The position numbers and the translations under genes were made by a program. Under the pieces are notes generated by a model, which ran no database searches, was not told the origin of the DNA, and saw nothing but the letters and a program-made list of their open reading frames with translations. This document shows positions 44,046 to 52,180 of a stretch of 64,000 nucleotides of DNA, in pieces (the first letter of the stretch is position 1; every line of letters begins with the position of its first letter). This stretch comes from Bradyrhizobium sp. ISRA430 (GTDB taxonomy: Bacteria > Pseudomonadota > Alphaproteobacteria > Rhizobiales > Xanthobacteraceae): contig NZ_CP094516.1 in assembly GCF_029909975.1 (NCBI RefSeq), positions 124,001 to 188,000 of the forward strand. Reading direction: 5' to 3'.

Positions 44046-44804
44046 TCAGGTTTTGGGTTCTTTTTCGTTCTTGTAGGGCGGGCGCGGGATGTTCTGGTGC
44101 GCCGCGCGCAGCGCCGCGGACCAGCGCGAACGCAGGTCGTGGAAATAGGGCTCGCCCGCCTCGATGCGGTGATTGAGGTCGGCATCGCAGGCATCCGCGC
44201 GCACCACCAGCACGTCGATCGGAAGGCCGACGCCGAGATTGGAGCGCATGGTGGAGTCCATCGAGATCAGGCCGGTCTTCAGCGCCTCGTAGAGCTCGAC
44301 GTCGTAGTGCATGGCGCGGTCGAGCACCGGCTTGCCGTATTTGTGCTCGCCGATCTGCAAATACGGCGTGTCGGTGGTGCATTCGATGAAGTTGCCGGCG
44401 GTGTAGACCATGAACAGGCGCATGCGCGCGCCCTTGATCTGGCCGCCGAACAGGAAGGAGACGTCGAACGAGACGTCCTCGGATTTCAGTGCCGGTCCTT
44501 CCGTGGCGTGCACGGCGCGGATCGCGCGGCCAATCCGCTGGGCGGCCTGGAACATGGTCGGCGCATTCATCAGCGTCTCGACCTCGCCCGTGTCGGGGTC
44601 TTCCAGGCCTTCGGTCAGGGTCGACAGCACCGACTGGCTGATGGCGAGGTTGCCGGCGCTGGCAATCGCCATGATGCGCTCGCCGGGCTTGGAGAAGATG
44701 TGGAGCTTGCGGAAGGTCGAGACGTTGTCGAGGCCGGCATTGGTGCGGGTGTCGGCAATCATGACGAGCCCGTCCCGAACCAGGATTCCGCAACAATAGG
44801 TCAT
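44046..44804 (-). CDS. Anbu-type proteasome-like peptidase
   Basis: A 252-residue Ntn-hydrolase of the Anbu (ancestral beta subunit) group. The product starts [24 protein letters not shown]; removal of Met exposes the catalytic Thr1, as in Anbu and proteasome beta subunits. [16 protein letters not shown] and the [25 protein letters not shown] and [16 protein letters not shown] blocks match the family. Known Anbu proteins assemble into open helical or ring-like particles; the substrate is unknown. The genes upstream (transglutaminase-like, alpha-E, ATP-grasp) are its usual neighbours. The start at 44804 is fixed by the need for Thr at position 2; longer frames are rejected. Confidence 0.9.
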   Translation of the reverse strand: MTYCCGILVRDGLVMIADTRTNAGLDNVSTFRKLHIFSKPGERIMAIASAGNLAISQSVLSTLTEGLEDPDTGEVETLMNAPTMFQAAQRIGRAIRAVHATEGPALKSEDVSFDVSFLFGGQIKGARMRLFMVYTAGNFIECTTDTPYLQIGEHKYGKPVLDRAMHYDVELYEALKTGLISMDSTMRSNLGVGLPIDVLVVRADACDADLNHRIEAGEPYFHDLRSRWSAALRAAHQNIPRPPYKNEKEPKT

Positions 44805-44939
44805 TTCCGTCCCCGAACGCGTTTGCGCGGAATTACTAGCCAATTTCAAAGGCCGCTCCAACCCCAATTCCCGCGGGCGCTGGGTTGAAACCTTGCGGTA
44901 GATGAAGGCCGTAGGCGGCTGGGAGGCGTCCGCTCTCAC

Positions 44940-45048
44940 CCCTCATGGAGAGGAGCGTGCGCAGCACGTGTCTCGAACCATGAAGGCCCCGATCTAGCCC
45001 GCGGCCCATCCTTCGAGACGGCGCTGCCGCGCCTCCTCAGGATGAGGG
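44940..45048. repeat. Palindromic intergenic repeat, family E
   Basis: CCCTCATGGAGAGGAGCG and GCCTCCTCAGGATGAGGG outer arms, TGTCTCGAACCATGAAGG and CATCCTTCGAGACGG inner arms. It separates the transglutaminase-like gene from the Anbu gene within the run. A half copy lies at 18970-19019. Confidence 0.8.
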
Positions 45049-45065
45049 CGTGCGCGCGGCACGCG

Positions 45066-45908
45066 TCACCCCTGCCATTGCGATTGGGACTGGCCGCCGC
45101 GGCCGGCCTGCTCGACCTTGACCGCCACGGTCAGCGTCTCGATGCCGCCGCCATAACGGGTGCCGCGCACGGGCGCCGCGCCGAGATAGTCGAGCCCGAT
45201 CGCGACGCGGACATGGGCGTCCGTCGAGCAGATGCAGTTGGCGGGATCGAAGCCGATCCAGCCGAGATCGGCTACGTACGCTTCCGCCCAGGCGTGGCCG
45301 GCATTCTGGTGGATGGTGCCGTCGGCGCGCAGGAAGTGGCCGGAGACGAAGCGCGCCGGCACGCCGCCGGTGCGGGCGCAGGCGATGAAGATATGCGCGT
45401 AGTCCTGGCAGACGCCGCGCTTGAGCGTGAATGCCTCCGCTGCCGAGGTGCCGCTGTTGGTCGGGTCCTCGTCGAAGGTCATGTGCTCGCTGATCTGCGT
45501 CATCAGCGTGTGCAGGAAGCCGAGCGTGTCGCTCTCGGCCTCCGCGCGCAACTGCCGCGCGACCGCGGCCATCGCCGGATTGACCTCGGTGAGCTGCGTC
45601 GTCCGCAGGAACATGCCGGGCGGAAAGCGTTCGTCGGTGCCGCGCAGCACGCCGCCGGTGTCGTGGGTCTCGATCAGGCCCTCGGCGCTGATCTTGATAT
45701 CGCCGACGGGTCCGCAGGACAGGACATGGGTGACGTTGCCGAACGCATCCTCGTGGGTGTCGAGCTTGGTGTCGGCCGAGACGTCGATCTGCCATTCCGC
45801 CACATATTGCCCGTCGTGGCTGCCGGGCGTCATGCGCAGGACCTGGATCACGCTCGTCGCCGGCGGTTCGTAGCGATAGGTCGTGGTGTGCTGGATTCGC
45901 AGGCGCAT
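45066..45908 (-). CDS. Transglutaminase-like cysteine protein of the Anbu cluster
   Basis: A 280-residue transglutaminase/protease-like protein. The first 90 residues are a beta-rich Bact_transglu_N domain (MRLRIQHTTTYRYEPP). The catalytic core follows with the triad C167 (LKRGVCQDYAHIF), H205 (QNAGHAWAEAY) and D221 (IGFDPANCI). All three residues are present, so it should be active as a peptidase or amide-forming/breaking enzyme. It is third in the ATP-grasp, alpha-E, transglutaminase, Anbu order that recurs in bacteria. The substrate is unproven; roles in peptide tag attachment or removal have been proposed for the family. Confidence 0.92.
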   Translation of the reverse strand: MRLRIQHTTTYRYEPPATSVIQVLRMTPGSHDGQYVAEWQIDVSADTKLDTHEDAFGNVTHVLSCGPVGDIKISAEGLIETHDTGGVLRGTDERFPPGMFLRTTQLTEVNPAMAAVARQLRAEAESDTLGFLHTLMTQISEHMTFDEDPTNSGTSAAEAFTLKRGVCQDYAHIFIACARTGGVPARFVSGHFLRADGTIHQNAGHAWAEAYVADLGWIGFDPANCICSTDAHVRVAIGLDYLGAAPVRGTRYGGGIETLTVAVKVEQAGRGGQSQSQWQG

Positions 45909-45930
45909 GGTGGACCATAGTCTTGTGTCG

Positions 45931-45969
45931 TCGTTCCGGGTTCGCGCTTCGCGCGCCCCGGAATGACGG
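45931..45969. repeat. Partial repeat of family A
   Basis: TCGTTCCGGGTTCGCGCTTC and CGCGCCCCGGAATGACGG. It lies between the alpha-E stop and the transglutaminase start. Confidence 0.65.
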
Positions 45970-45975
45970 CATGTA

Positions 45976-46920
45976 TCAGATCAAATACTGCCTCGTGATG
46001 ATTTCGCCCAGCCTGGAATTGTCCGCGATGAATTCCTGAATGAATTCATGCACGCCATGCTGGAAGATGTCGTTCATGTTGGAGTGCTCCAGCCGGTTGC
46101 GGATGCCGCGGGCGTGGCGCTGGGCCGGGCCCTGGCGGCCATAGGCGACGCCGACCTGGTCGAGGTTGCGGACGAGATTGCCGTAGCAGCTCGCAAGCGA
46201 GCGCGGCAGCGTATCGTTGAGGATGAGCAGATCGGCGATCAGCCAGGGTTTCAGCGTCTCGCGGTAGACCCAGTGATAGGCGGTGAGTGCCGAGACCGAG
46301 CGCAGGATCGAGCTCCACTGATAGAAATCGAGCGGGCCGCCGACATGCTCCTCCTCGGGCAGCAGCACGTGGTACTTCACGTCGAGAATGCGCGCGGTGT
46401 TGTCGGCGCGCTCGAGATGCACGCCCATCCGCGAGAACCAGTAGGCGTCGTTGCGCAGCATGGTCCGGTAGGCGGAGCCGTCGAAGCGCAGGGACGTCTC
46501 CTGCACGAAGCGCAGGAACTTTGCCAGCTCCTCGCGCGTGGAGGTGCCCTTGCTCCAGACCGCCTGGAGCTCGATCCAGGCCGAGTTGATGGTATCCCAC
46601 ATCTCGCTGGTGAGCGCCGTGCGCACCGAGCGCGAGTTCAGCCGCGCCGCCTCGATGCAGTTCCTGATCGAGGACGGATTGTCCGGCGAGAAGGAGAGAT
46701 AGTCGACGACGTTGGTTTCGTTGGCTTCCTGATATTGCTGATAGAAGCTCGCGGCGACGCCGGCGGTGAGCAGCGCCGAGTCCCATTCATTGGTCTTGCC
46801 GATATAGGCGGCGGGAAGTGCGGTGACGCGCAGCGTCGCATCGATGGTGCGCGCGAGATATTCGGCCCGTTCGACGTAGCGGGCGAGCCAGTAGAGGTTT
46901 TCGGCGGTACGCGACAGCAT
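45976..46920 (-). CDS. Alpha-E domain protein of the Anbu cluster
   Basis: A 314-residue all-alpha protein starting MLSRTAENLYWLARYVERAEYLARTIDATLRV, the signature of the alpha-E (COG2307) family. Other conserved stretches are WDTINSAWIELQ, GSAYRTMLRNDAYWFSRMGVHLERADNTARILDVKYH and QWSSILRSVSALTAYHWVYR. The function is unknown; it is almost always next to the circularly permuted ATP-grasp gene and is presumed to be its partner. Here the ATP-grasp stop is 4 bp upstream of its start, so the two are tightly coupled. Confidence 0.93.
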   Translation of the reverse strand: MLSRTAENLYWLARYVERAEYLARTIDATLRVTALPAAYIGKTNEWDSALLTAGVAASFYQQYQEANETNVVDYLSFSPDNPSSIRNCIEAARLNSRSVRTALTSEMWDTINSAWIELQAVWSKGTSTREELAKFLRFVQETSLRFDGSAYRTMLRNDAYWFSRMGVHLERADNTARILDVKYHVLLPEEEHVGGPLDFYQWSSILRSVSALTAYHWVYRETLKPWLIADLLILNDTLPRSLASCYGNLVRNLDQVGVAYGRQGPAQRHARGIRNRLEHSNMNDIFQHGVHEFIQEFIADNSRLGEIITRQYLI

Positions 46921-46924
46921 CTCT

Positions 46925-48343
46925 CTACTCGTCCAGAATCCAGGTGTCCTTGGTGCCGCCGCCCTGGCTCGAATTCACCACCAGCGAGCCTTCCTTCAGC
47001 GCGACGCGGGTGAGGCCGCCGGGCACGATGGTGGTGTGCTTGCTGCCGGTCAGCACGAAGGGGCGCAGGTCGACATGGCGCGGCGCGAGGCCTGACGCCG
47101 TGCAGGTCGGGCAGGTCGAGAGCGCCAGCGTCGGCTGGGCGATGAAACCTTCCGGCTCGCGCTTGAGCTTCTCGCGGAAGGCTTCGATCGTCGCCTTCGT
47201 CGCCGCCGGCCCGATCAGCATGCCGTAGCCGCCGGAGCCGTGCACCTCCTTCACCACGAGCTCGCTGAGATTGTCGAGCACATAGGCGAGGTCCTTCGGC
47301 TCGCGGCAGCGCCAGGTCGGCACGTTCTTCAGGATCGGCTCCTCGCCGAGATAGAATTTCACGATATCCGGCATGTAGGAGTAGATCGCTTTGTCGTCGG
47401 CAATGCCGGTGCCGACGGCATTCGCCAGCGTGATGTTGCCGGCCGCATAGGCCGACATCAGTCCCGGCACCCCGAGCACGGAGTCGGGGCGGAAGGTGAG
47501 GGGATCGAGGAAGTCGTCGTCGACGCGGCGATAGATCACGTCGACACGCTTCAGCCCCTCGGTCGTCCGCATGAACACTTCGTTGTTCTTGACGATGAGG
47601 TCGCGGCCTTCGACGAGCTCGATGCCGAGCTTGTCGGCGAGGAAGGAGTGCTCGTAGTAAGCCGAATTGTACACGCCGGGGGTGAGCAGCGCCACCGTCG
47701 GCTCGCTCGATGCGCCGTGCGGCGCGACCGAGCGCAGCGCGGCGAGCAGTTCGTCCGGATAGCGCTCGACCGGCGCTACCCTGTGGCGGGCGAACAGGTC
47801 CGGAAACAGCCGCATCATGATCTCGCGGTTTTCCAGCATGTAGGACACGCCCGACGGCGTGCGCGCATTGTCCTCCAGCACGATGAAGTCGTTGGCGTCG
47901 ACCCGGACGATGTCGATGCCGGCGATGTGCACGTAGACGTCGTGCGGCACATGCTGGCCGTTCATCTCGGGACGGAACACCGGGTTCTGGAAGATCAGAT
48001 CATCGGGCACGATCTCGGCGCGCAGGATGTCGCGGCCGTGATAGATGTCGCGCAGGAACATGTTGAGCGCACGCACGCGCTGCTTCAGGCCCTTTTCCAG
48101 CAGCGCCCATTCCTTGCCCGACATGATCCGCGGGATCACGTCGAACGGGATCAGGCGTTCGGTGGACTCGGCCTCGCCATAGACCGCGAAGGTGATGCCG
48201 ATGCGGCGGAACAGGAGCTCGGCCTCCTGGCGGCGATATTCGAGCGCCTCGGGAGGCGTCTCCTTGAGCCAGCGTGCCAGCTCCTGATAGGCGGGGCGAA
48301 GCTCCCCGCCGGGGATATTCATTTCATCAAACGCGACTGCCAT
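46925..48343 (-). CDS. Circularly permuted type 2 ATP-grasp protein of the Anbu cluster
   Basis: A 472-residue predicted amide-bond ligase (COG2308). Conserved segments are FAVYGEAESTERLIPFDVIPRI, the DIYH..RDILRAEIVP block, PHDVYVHIAGIDIVRVDANDFIVLEDNARTPSGVSYMLENRE, VDVIYRRVDDDFLDPLTFR, GIADDKAIYSYMP and VVKEVHGSGGYGMLIGP, followed by the C-terminal RHVDLRPFVL. The family is predicted to join an amino acid or peptide to a target using ATP, with the partner alpha-E protein. It is the first gene of the run on the minus strand. The start MAVAFDEMNIPGGE is chosen; an upstream frame (to 48487) has no family sequence. Confidence 0.92.
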   Translation of the reverse strand: MAVAFDEMNIPGGELRPAYQELARWLKETPPEALEYRRQEAELLFRRIGITFAVYGEAESTERLIPFDVIPRIMSGKEWALLEKGLKQRVRALNMFLRDIYHGRDILRAEIVPDDLIFQNPVFRPEMNGQHVPHDVYVHIAGIDIVRVDANDFIVLEDNARTPSGVSYMLENREIMMRLFPDLFARHRVAPVERYPDELLAALRSVAPHGASSEPTVALLTPGVYNSAYYEHSFLADKLGIELVEGRDLIVKNNEVFMRTTEGLKRVDVIYRRVDDDFLDPLTFRPDSVLGVPGLMSAYAAGNITLANAVGTGIADDKAIYSYMPDIVKFYLGEEPILKNVPTWRCREPKDLAYVLDNLSELVVKEVHGSGGYGMLIGPAATKATIEAFREKLKREPEGFIAQPTLALSTCPTCTASGLAPRHVDLRPFVLTGSKHTTIVPGGLTRVALKEGSLVVNSSQGGGTKDTWILDE

Positions 48344-48625
48344 AGATCCCGACTGTTCTCCCCAGGCATTGCGCCATTGGACAGGTCGCGTAGGCCTTGG
48401 TGAAGACCGCAACGTCCTGTGGCCATGCATCAGAGAGTGCATGACTTCCCTGGGTGGTAGCAAGGGCCGGGCCAGCGCGATAAGCATGGACTGAAGGCAT
48501 TTGCCGGGGACGACCGGGGGCTTGCCTGAAAAAATGGCTGAGGACTGCTTATTTCGGCAGCAAAAGCGCGTGACTTCAACGCGTTACCTCGGCAAAGTCG
48601 GCGCGACAGGTGAGGGACTTAAGTT

Positions 48626-49363
48626 ATGAGCGAAATCGTCACGGCGGGCATACTGGTCATCGGGGATGAAATCCTGTCCGGCCGGACCAAGGACAAGAAT
48701 ATCGGCTTCATCGCCGAATACCTGACTAATATCGGCATCGACCTGAAGGAGGTCCGGGTTGTTGCCGACGACGAGGACGACATCATCGCCGCGTTGAACG
48801 CACTGCGGCAACGCTACACCTACGTCTTCACCACCGGCGGCATCGGGCCGACTCATGACGACATCACCGCCGATAGCGTCGCCAAGGCATTCGGTGTCGG
48901 CATCGATCACCATCCGGAGGTCGTCGCCCGTTTCCGCGAGCGCTGGAGCGAGCAGGACCTCAACGAGGCCCGGCTGCGCATGGCCCGCATCCCGGATGGC
49001 GCCGAGCTGATCCAGAGCGCGACCATCCTCGCCCCCGGCTTCAAGATCGGCAATGTCATCGTGATGGCGGGGGTGCCCTCGATCATGCAGGCGATGATGG
49101 ATATCGTCTCGCCCAAGCTGAAATCGGGCGTCCGCATGCTCTCCGATTCGGTCCGCGCCAATGCGCGGGAGGGCGACATCGGCAGCCCGCTGCGGGCGAT
49201 TGCCACGGCCCATCCGGACACGATCATCGGCAGCTATCCGTTCATGGACGAAGAGCAGAAGCCGAACACCAATCTGGTGGTGCGCTCGCGCGATCCGGAG
49301 AAGCTCGCGGCCGCGATGGCCGCAGTGAAGGAAATGCTGGCGGGATTGAACATCACCCGCTAG
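48626..49363 (+). CDS. CinA-like / MoCF-domain competence-damage protein A
   Basis: A 245-residue protein consisting of the CinA N-terminal molybdopterin-binding-like (MoCF) domain. It shows TAGILVIGDEILSGRTKDKNI, the TTGGIGPTHDDITADSVAKAF core and MAGVPSIMQAMMD. The nicotinamide-mononucleotide amidase (CinA C) domain of full-length CinA is absent, so it is the stand-alone short form, whose biochemical role is unproven (nucleotide pyrophosphatase activity is reported for the domain). It is divergent from the Anbu run and followed 37 bp later by gpt. Confidence 0.9.
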   Translation: MSEIVTAGILVIGDEILSGRTKDKNIGFIAEYLTNIGIDLKEVRVVADDEDDIIAALNALRQRYTYVFTTGGIGPTHDDITADSVAKAFGVGIDHHPEVVARFRERWSEQDLNEARLRMARIPDGAELIQSATILAPGFKIGNVIVMAGVPSIMQAMMDIVSPKLKSGVRMLSDSVRANAREGDIGSPLRAIATAHPDTIIGSYPFMDEEQKPNTNLVVRSRDPEKLAAAMAAVKEMLAGLNITR

Positions 49364-49400
49364 CAGCTAGCTGCCGGACGACGAATGGCAGGAGACGACA

Positions 49401-49916
49401 ATGGCTGGTGAAGCACCGGAACTGAGCGCGCAGAAGGCCTTCCCGGTCTCGTGGGATCAGTTCCACCGAGATTGCCGGGCACTGACCTGGCGGCTCAACG
49501 AGGTCGGTCCATTCCACGCGGTGATCGCGATCACCCGCGGCGGCCTGGTGCCGGCCGCGATCGTCGCGCGCGAGCTCGGGGTGCGCGTCATCGATACGGT
49601 CTGCATCGCGAGCTACGACCACACCAAGCAGGGCGACCTGCAGGTCCTCAAGGGCATTTCCGAAGCGGCGATGAAGCTCGGCGGCGGCACCGGCAAGGGC
49701 CTGCTGATCGTCGACGACCTCGTCGACACCGGCAAGACCGGCAGGCTGGTGCGCGAGATGCTGCCTGACGCGCATTTCGCCACCGTCTACGCCAAGCCCA
49801 AGGGACGTCCGCTGGTCGACACTTTCATCACCGAAGTCTCCCAGGACACCTGGATCTTCTTCCCCTGGGACACCGCGCTCTCCTACCACCCGCCGCTGCG
49901 CGACGGCGCGGCGTGA
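49401..49916 (+). CDS. gpt: Xanthine-guanine phosphoribosyltransferase
   Basis: Purine salvage enzyme that converts guanine, xanthine or hypoxanthine plus PRPP to the nucleotide. The 171-residue protein shows the PRPP-binding motif [13 protein letters not shown], the N-terminal [24 protein letters not shown], the [15 protein letters not shown] loop characteristic of bacterial Gpt, and WIFFPWDTA at the C-terminus. An SD (GGAG) precedes the ATG. It follows the CinA-like gene and probably shares a transcript. Confidence 0.94.
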   Translation: MAGEAPELSAQKAFPVSWDQFHRDCRALTWRLNEVGPFHAVIAITRGGLVPAAIVARELGVRVIDTVCIASYDHTKQGDLQVLKGISEAAMKLGGGTGKGLLIVDDLVDTGKTGRLVREMLPDAHFATVYAKPKGRPLVDTFITEVSQDTWIFFPWDTALSYHPPLRDGAA

Positions 49917-49977
49917 TGAGTAGCGAATGGCGAATAGCAGCTCGTCCACTCGCCATTCGCTATTTGCTACTCGCCCC
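49917..49977. repeat. Palindromic intergenic repeat, family D, overlapping a coding frame
   Basis: GAGTAGCGAATGGCGAATAG and CTCGCCATTCGCTATTTGCT. It lies directly after gpt and supplies the first codons of the next gene as read from 49927. Confidence 0.75.
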
Positions 49978-50628
49978 CTGCAAAATCGCGTCACGCCGAC
50001 CGGCGAGATCATCGCCACTCCGCACCGCGGCCTGTTCACCGGCAATCGCGGCATCATCCATGATCCCGCGACGAAGACGCTCCTCAAGAAGCGCTGGTCG
50101 ACGCCGGCCTGGCTGACCTGCACGTGCGAATTCCGCGGGCACCGCCGCGAGGTGATGGCGACGCAAAGCTGGACCGAGCTGTTTTTCCTCGACGAGGCAA
50201 CTGCGCTCGCCGCCGGACACCGTCCCTGCTTCTATTGCCGTCGCGACGATGCCAATCGGTTTCGCGCGGCGTGGGAGAAAGGCAATCGTGTGCACAATGT
50301 GCGCATGCACGACATCGATACGGTGCTGCACCACGAGCGGCTCGATCGCGGCAGGAAGCGGCTGCACGCGCTGTTGATGCCGCTCGAACAATTGCCTGAC
50401 GGCGCGATGGTGCAGCAGGGCGAAGAGAGTTTTCTGGTGACGCAGGGCAGGGCACTGTTATGGTCACCGGCGGGCTACGTCGCCGGGACGCGCGAGCTGA
50501 TTCAGCCGATGCTGCTGACGCCGCCATCGACGCTGCGCGCGTTGAATGCTGGTTATGAAGTTACGCTGCATCCGAGTGCACAGTCCGTTCCCTCCCCCCT
50601 TGCGGGGAAGGGCCAGGGAGGGGGGTAG
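49927..50628 (+). CDS. Conserved protein of unknown function with Cys motifs; ends encoded by repeats
   Basis: A 233-residue frame. The core (about residues 19-215) starts QNRVTPTGEIIATPHRGLFTG, then has WLTCTCEFRGHRREVM and RPCFYCRRDDANRFRAAW, a CxC plus CxxC arrangement that could bind zinc, followed by LHHERLDRGRKRLH. I recall similar proteins annotated as hypothetical in rhizobia, normally starting near the QNRV segment. Here the first 18 residues are read from a family D repeat and the last dozen (SPLAGKGQGGG) from another repeat. Translation may instead begin at a CTG just before QNRV. No function is assigned. Confidence 0.7.
   Translation: MANSSSSTRHSLFATRPLQNRVTPTGEIIATPHRGLFTGNRGIIHDPATKTLLKKRWSTPAWLTCTCEFRGHRREVMATQSWTELFFLDEATALAAGHRPCFYCRRDDANRFRAAWEKGNRVHNVRMHDIDTVLHHERLDRGRKRLHALLMPLEQLPDGAMVQQGEESFLVTQGRALLWSPAGYVAGTRELIQPMLLTPPSTLRALNAGYEVTLHPSAQSVPSPLAGKGQGGG
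50590..50626. repeat. G/C-rich palindromic repeat, family H
   Basis: CCCTCCCCCCTTGCGGGG and the returning AAGGGCCAGGGAGGGGGG. It forms the 3' end of the preceding coding frame. A similar element (CCCTCTCCCCG / CGAGGAGAGGG) occurs near 43224-43250. Confidence 0.6.
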
Positions 50629-50710
50629 CCCCAAGCGAGAGCGGAGTTCGAGGCTACCCCGCTCTCCAGCTCTCCCTCGAGAGGGCGCAATGTGCTCGTG
50701 GCGATACCTG

Positions 50711-50950
50711 TTACTTCAGCGGCCGCCCTTGCTCGTCGACCGTCATCCGCGCATCGCGCAGGGCCCATTCACGGATCACTTGGCGGCAGCGGGCGAGCTC
50801 AGCTTCGCTCGCGGCATTCGAATCCTTGGACGTGCGCTCGACCATTGCCTTGCAACTGAGAAGCACGGAGCGATCCTCCGCGTGCGCCGGCAGCGCAGCC
50901 GCCACTAGCAGCGCGAGGCTACATGCAATCCGAAGCAGCGCCGCCATCAT
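50711..50950 (-). CDS. Small secreted protein, 79 aa
   Basis: It starts MMAALLRIACSLALLVAAALPAHA, a clear signal peptide cut after AHA. The mature part is about 55 residues with two cysteines (LLSCKAMVE and ARCRQVIREWALRD) that may form a disulfide. The start codon overlaps the stop of the MetE-like gene (ATGA), so the two are translationally coupled, an odd pairing of a cytosolic enzyme with a secreted peptide. The family is not recognised. Confidence 0.65.
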   Translation of the reverse strand: MMAALLRIACSLALLVAAALPAHAEDRSVLLSCKAMVERTSKDSNAASEAELARCRQVIREWALRDARMTVDEQGRPLK

Positions 50951-51969
50951 CGCAATGTTTCGCGCGCCAGCGCGGCACCGGCGCCGAGCGCCATCAGCTT
51001 GGCCTCCGCGATCTCCCGTCGCATCGGCGCCATGCCGCAATTGGTGGTCGCGATGATGTTGTCCTTGGGCACGAATTTCGACACCGCGTCGATCACCTGC
51101 ACGACGTCCTCAGCCGTCTCGACCGTATCGCTCGCGACATCGATCACACCGGCCTGCACGATCTTGTTCTTGAGCAGCGTAAGCAGGTCGAGCGGCACCT
51201 TCGAATTGCGGCACTCGATCGCGACCTGCTGGATCGAACTCGCATCGATCGCCGGAAAGATCTGCTCATACTGCCGCCACTGGCTGCCGAGCGTCTCCTT
51301 CCAGTCGGTGTTGGCCTTGATGCCATAACCGTAGCAGATATGCACGGCGGTGGCGCAGGTCAGCCCCTGCGCGGCGCGCTCCAGCGCCTTGATGCCCCAG
51401 TCATTGACCTCGTCCATGTAGACGTTGAAGGCGGGCTCGTCGAACTGCACGAGATCGACGCCGTCAGCCTGCAGCGCTTTGGCTTCCTCGTTCAGCAGCT
51501 CGGCGAAGGCAAAGGCCATCTTGACCCGGTCGCCGTAATAGCGGTCGGCGATGGTGTCGATGATGGTCATCGGCCCGGGCAGGGTGAACTTGAGCTTTCT
51601 CTTGGTATGCGTGCGCGCGACGCGCGCTTCGTCGGCGTGGACGCGGCCCTTGAGCCTGAGCTGTGCGACCACCTGCGGCACCATCGCCTTGTAGCGATCC
51701 TTGCGGATGCCCATCTCGACCTTGTGGGCGAAGTCGATGCCGTCGATCTTCTCCAGAAAGCCGTGCACGAAATGCTGCCGGGCCTGCTCGCCCTCGGTGA
51801 CGATGTCGATGCCGGCGTCCTCCTGAACTTTTACCGCGAGCATCGTCGCGTCGCGCTTGGCGCGTGCAAGCTCGTCGCCCTTCGACTTCCAGGGCGCCCA
51901 GAGCATGTTGGGCTCGGCGAGCCATTCCGGCTTCGGCAAGGAGCCGGCGATCGTGGTTGGAAACAGCAT
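50947..51969 (-). CDS. Core-MetE-type methionine synthase
   Basis: A 340-residue protein equal to the catalytic C-terminal half of cobalamin-independent methionine synthase. It starts MLFPTTIAGSLPKPEWLAEP; the zinc-site pattern is H210 and C212 (AVHICYGYG), a glutamate in AIECRN (about 252) and C311 (TTNCGM). The long N-terminal domain of ordinary MetE (about 760 aa) is missing, as in the core-MetE enzymes that use other methyl donors such as methylcobalamin. DUF1852, a partner of some such enzymes, is not adjacent. The reaction is presumably homocysteine methylation. The first 14 codons of the longer frame are rejected. Confidence 0.85.
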   Translation of the reverse strand: MLFPTTIAGSLPKPEWLAEPNMLWAPWKSKGDELARAKRDATMLAVKVQEDAGIDIVTEGEQARQHFVHGFLEKIDGIDFAHKVEMGIRKDRYKAMVPQVVAQLRLKGRVHADEARVARTHTKRKLKFTLPGPMTIIDTIADRYYGDRVKMAFAFAELLNEEAKALQADGVDLVQFDEPAFNVYMDEVNDWGIKALERAAQGLTCATAVHICYGYGIKANTDWKETLGSQWRQYEQIFPAIDASSIQQVAIECRNSKVPLDLLTLLKNKIVQAGVIDVASDTVETAEDVVQVIDAVSKFVPKDNIIATTNCGMAPMRREIAEAKLMALGAGAALARETLR

Positions 51970-52077
51970 GGCGGCCCTCCCGGCGGGTTGTGTTGCGCCC
52001 CTTCCTGCCATGTCTTAACGTCGAGGTACAGAACAACAAAAGTCGCCTAGTAACCGGCGGCGTCCATAGGGAAGGCG

Positions 52078-52118
52078 ATGATCGATCTCTACTCGCGCCG
52101 ACGCCGAGCGGCTGGAAC
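52078..52118 (+). pseudogene. Possible 5' remnant of a GST-like gene
   Basis: ATG starts MIDLYS and, after loss of one base, continues APTPSGWN, matching the typical opening of YghU/YfcG-type GSTs (MIDLYxxPTPNGxK). A purine-rich GGGAAGG lies upstream. Nothing recognisable follows. With 14 residues the match is suggestive only. Confidence 0.35.
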
Positions 52119-52180
52119 CAGCCCCCACGGAGTACGGGGCAGTGCGACGAACAAAACCAACAACGCAACAAGGAAACGCC

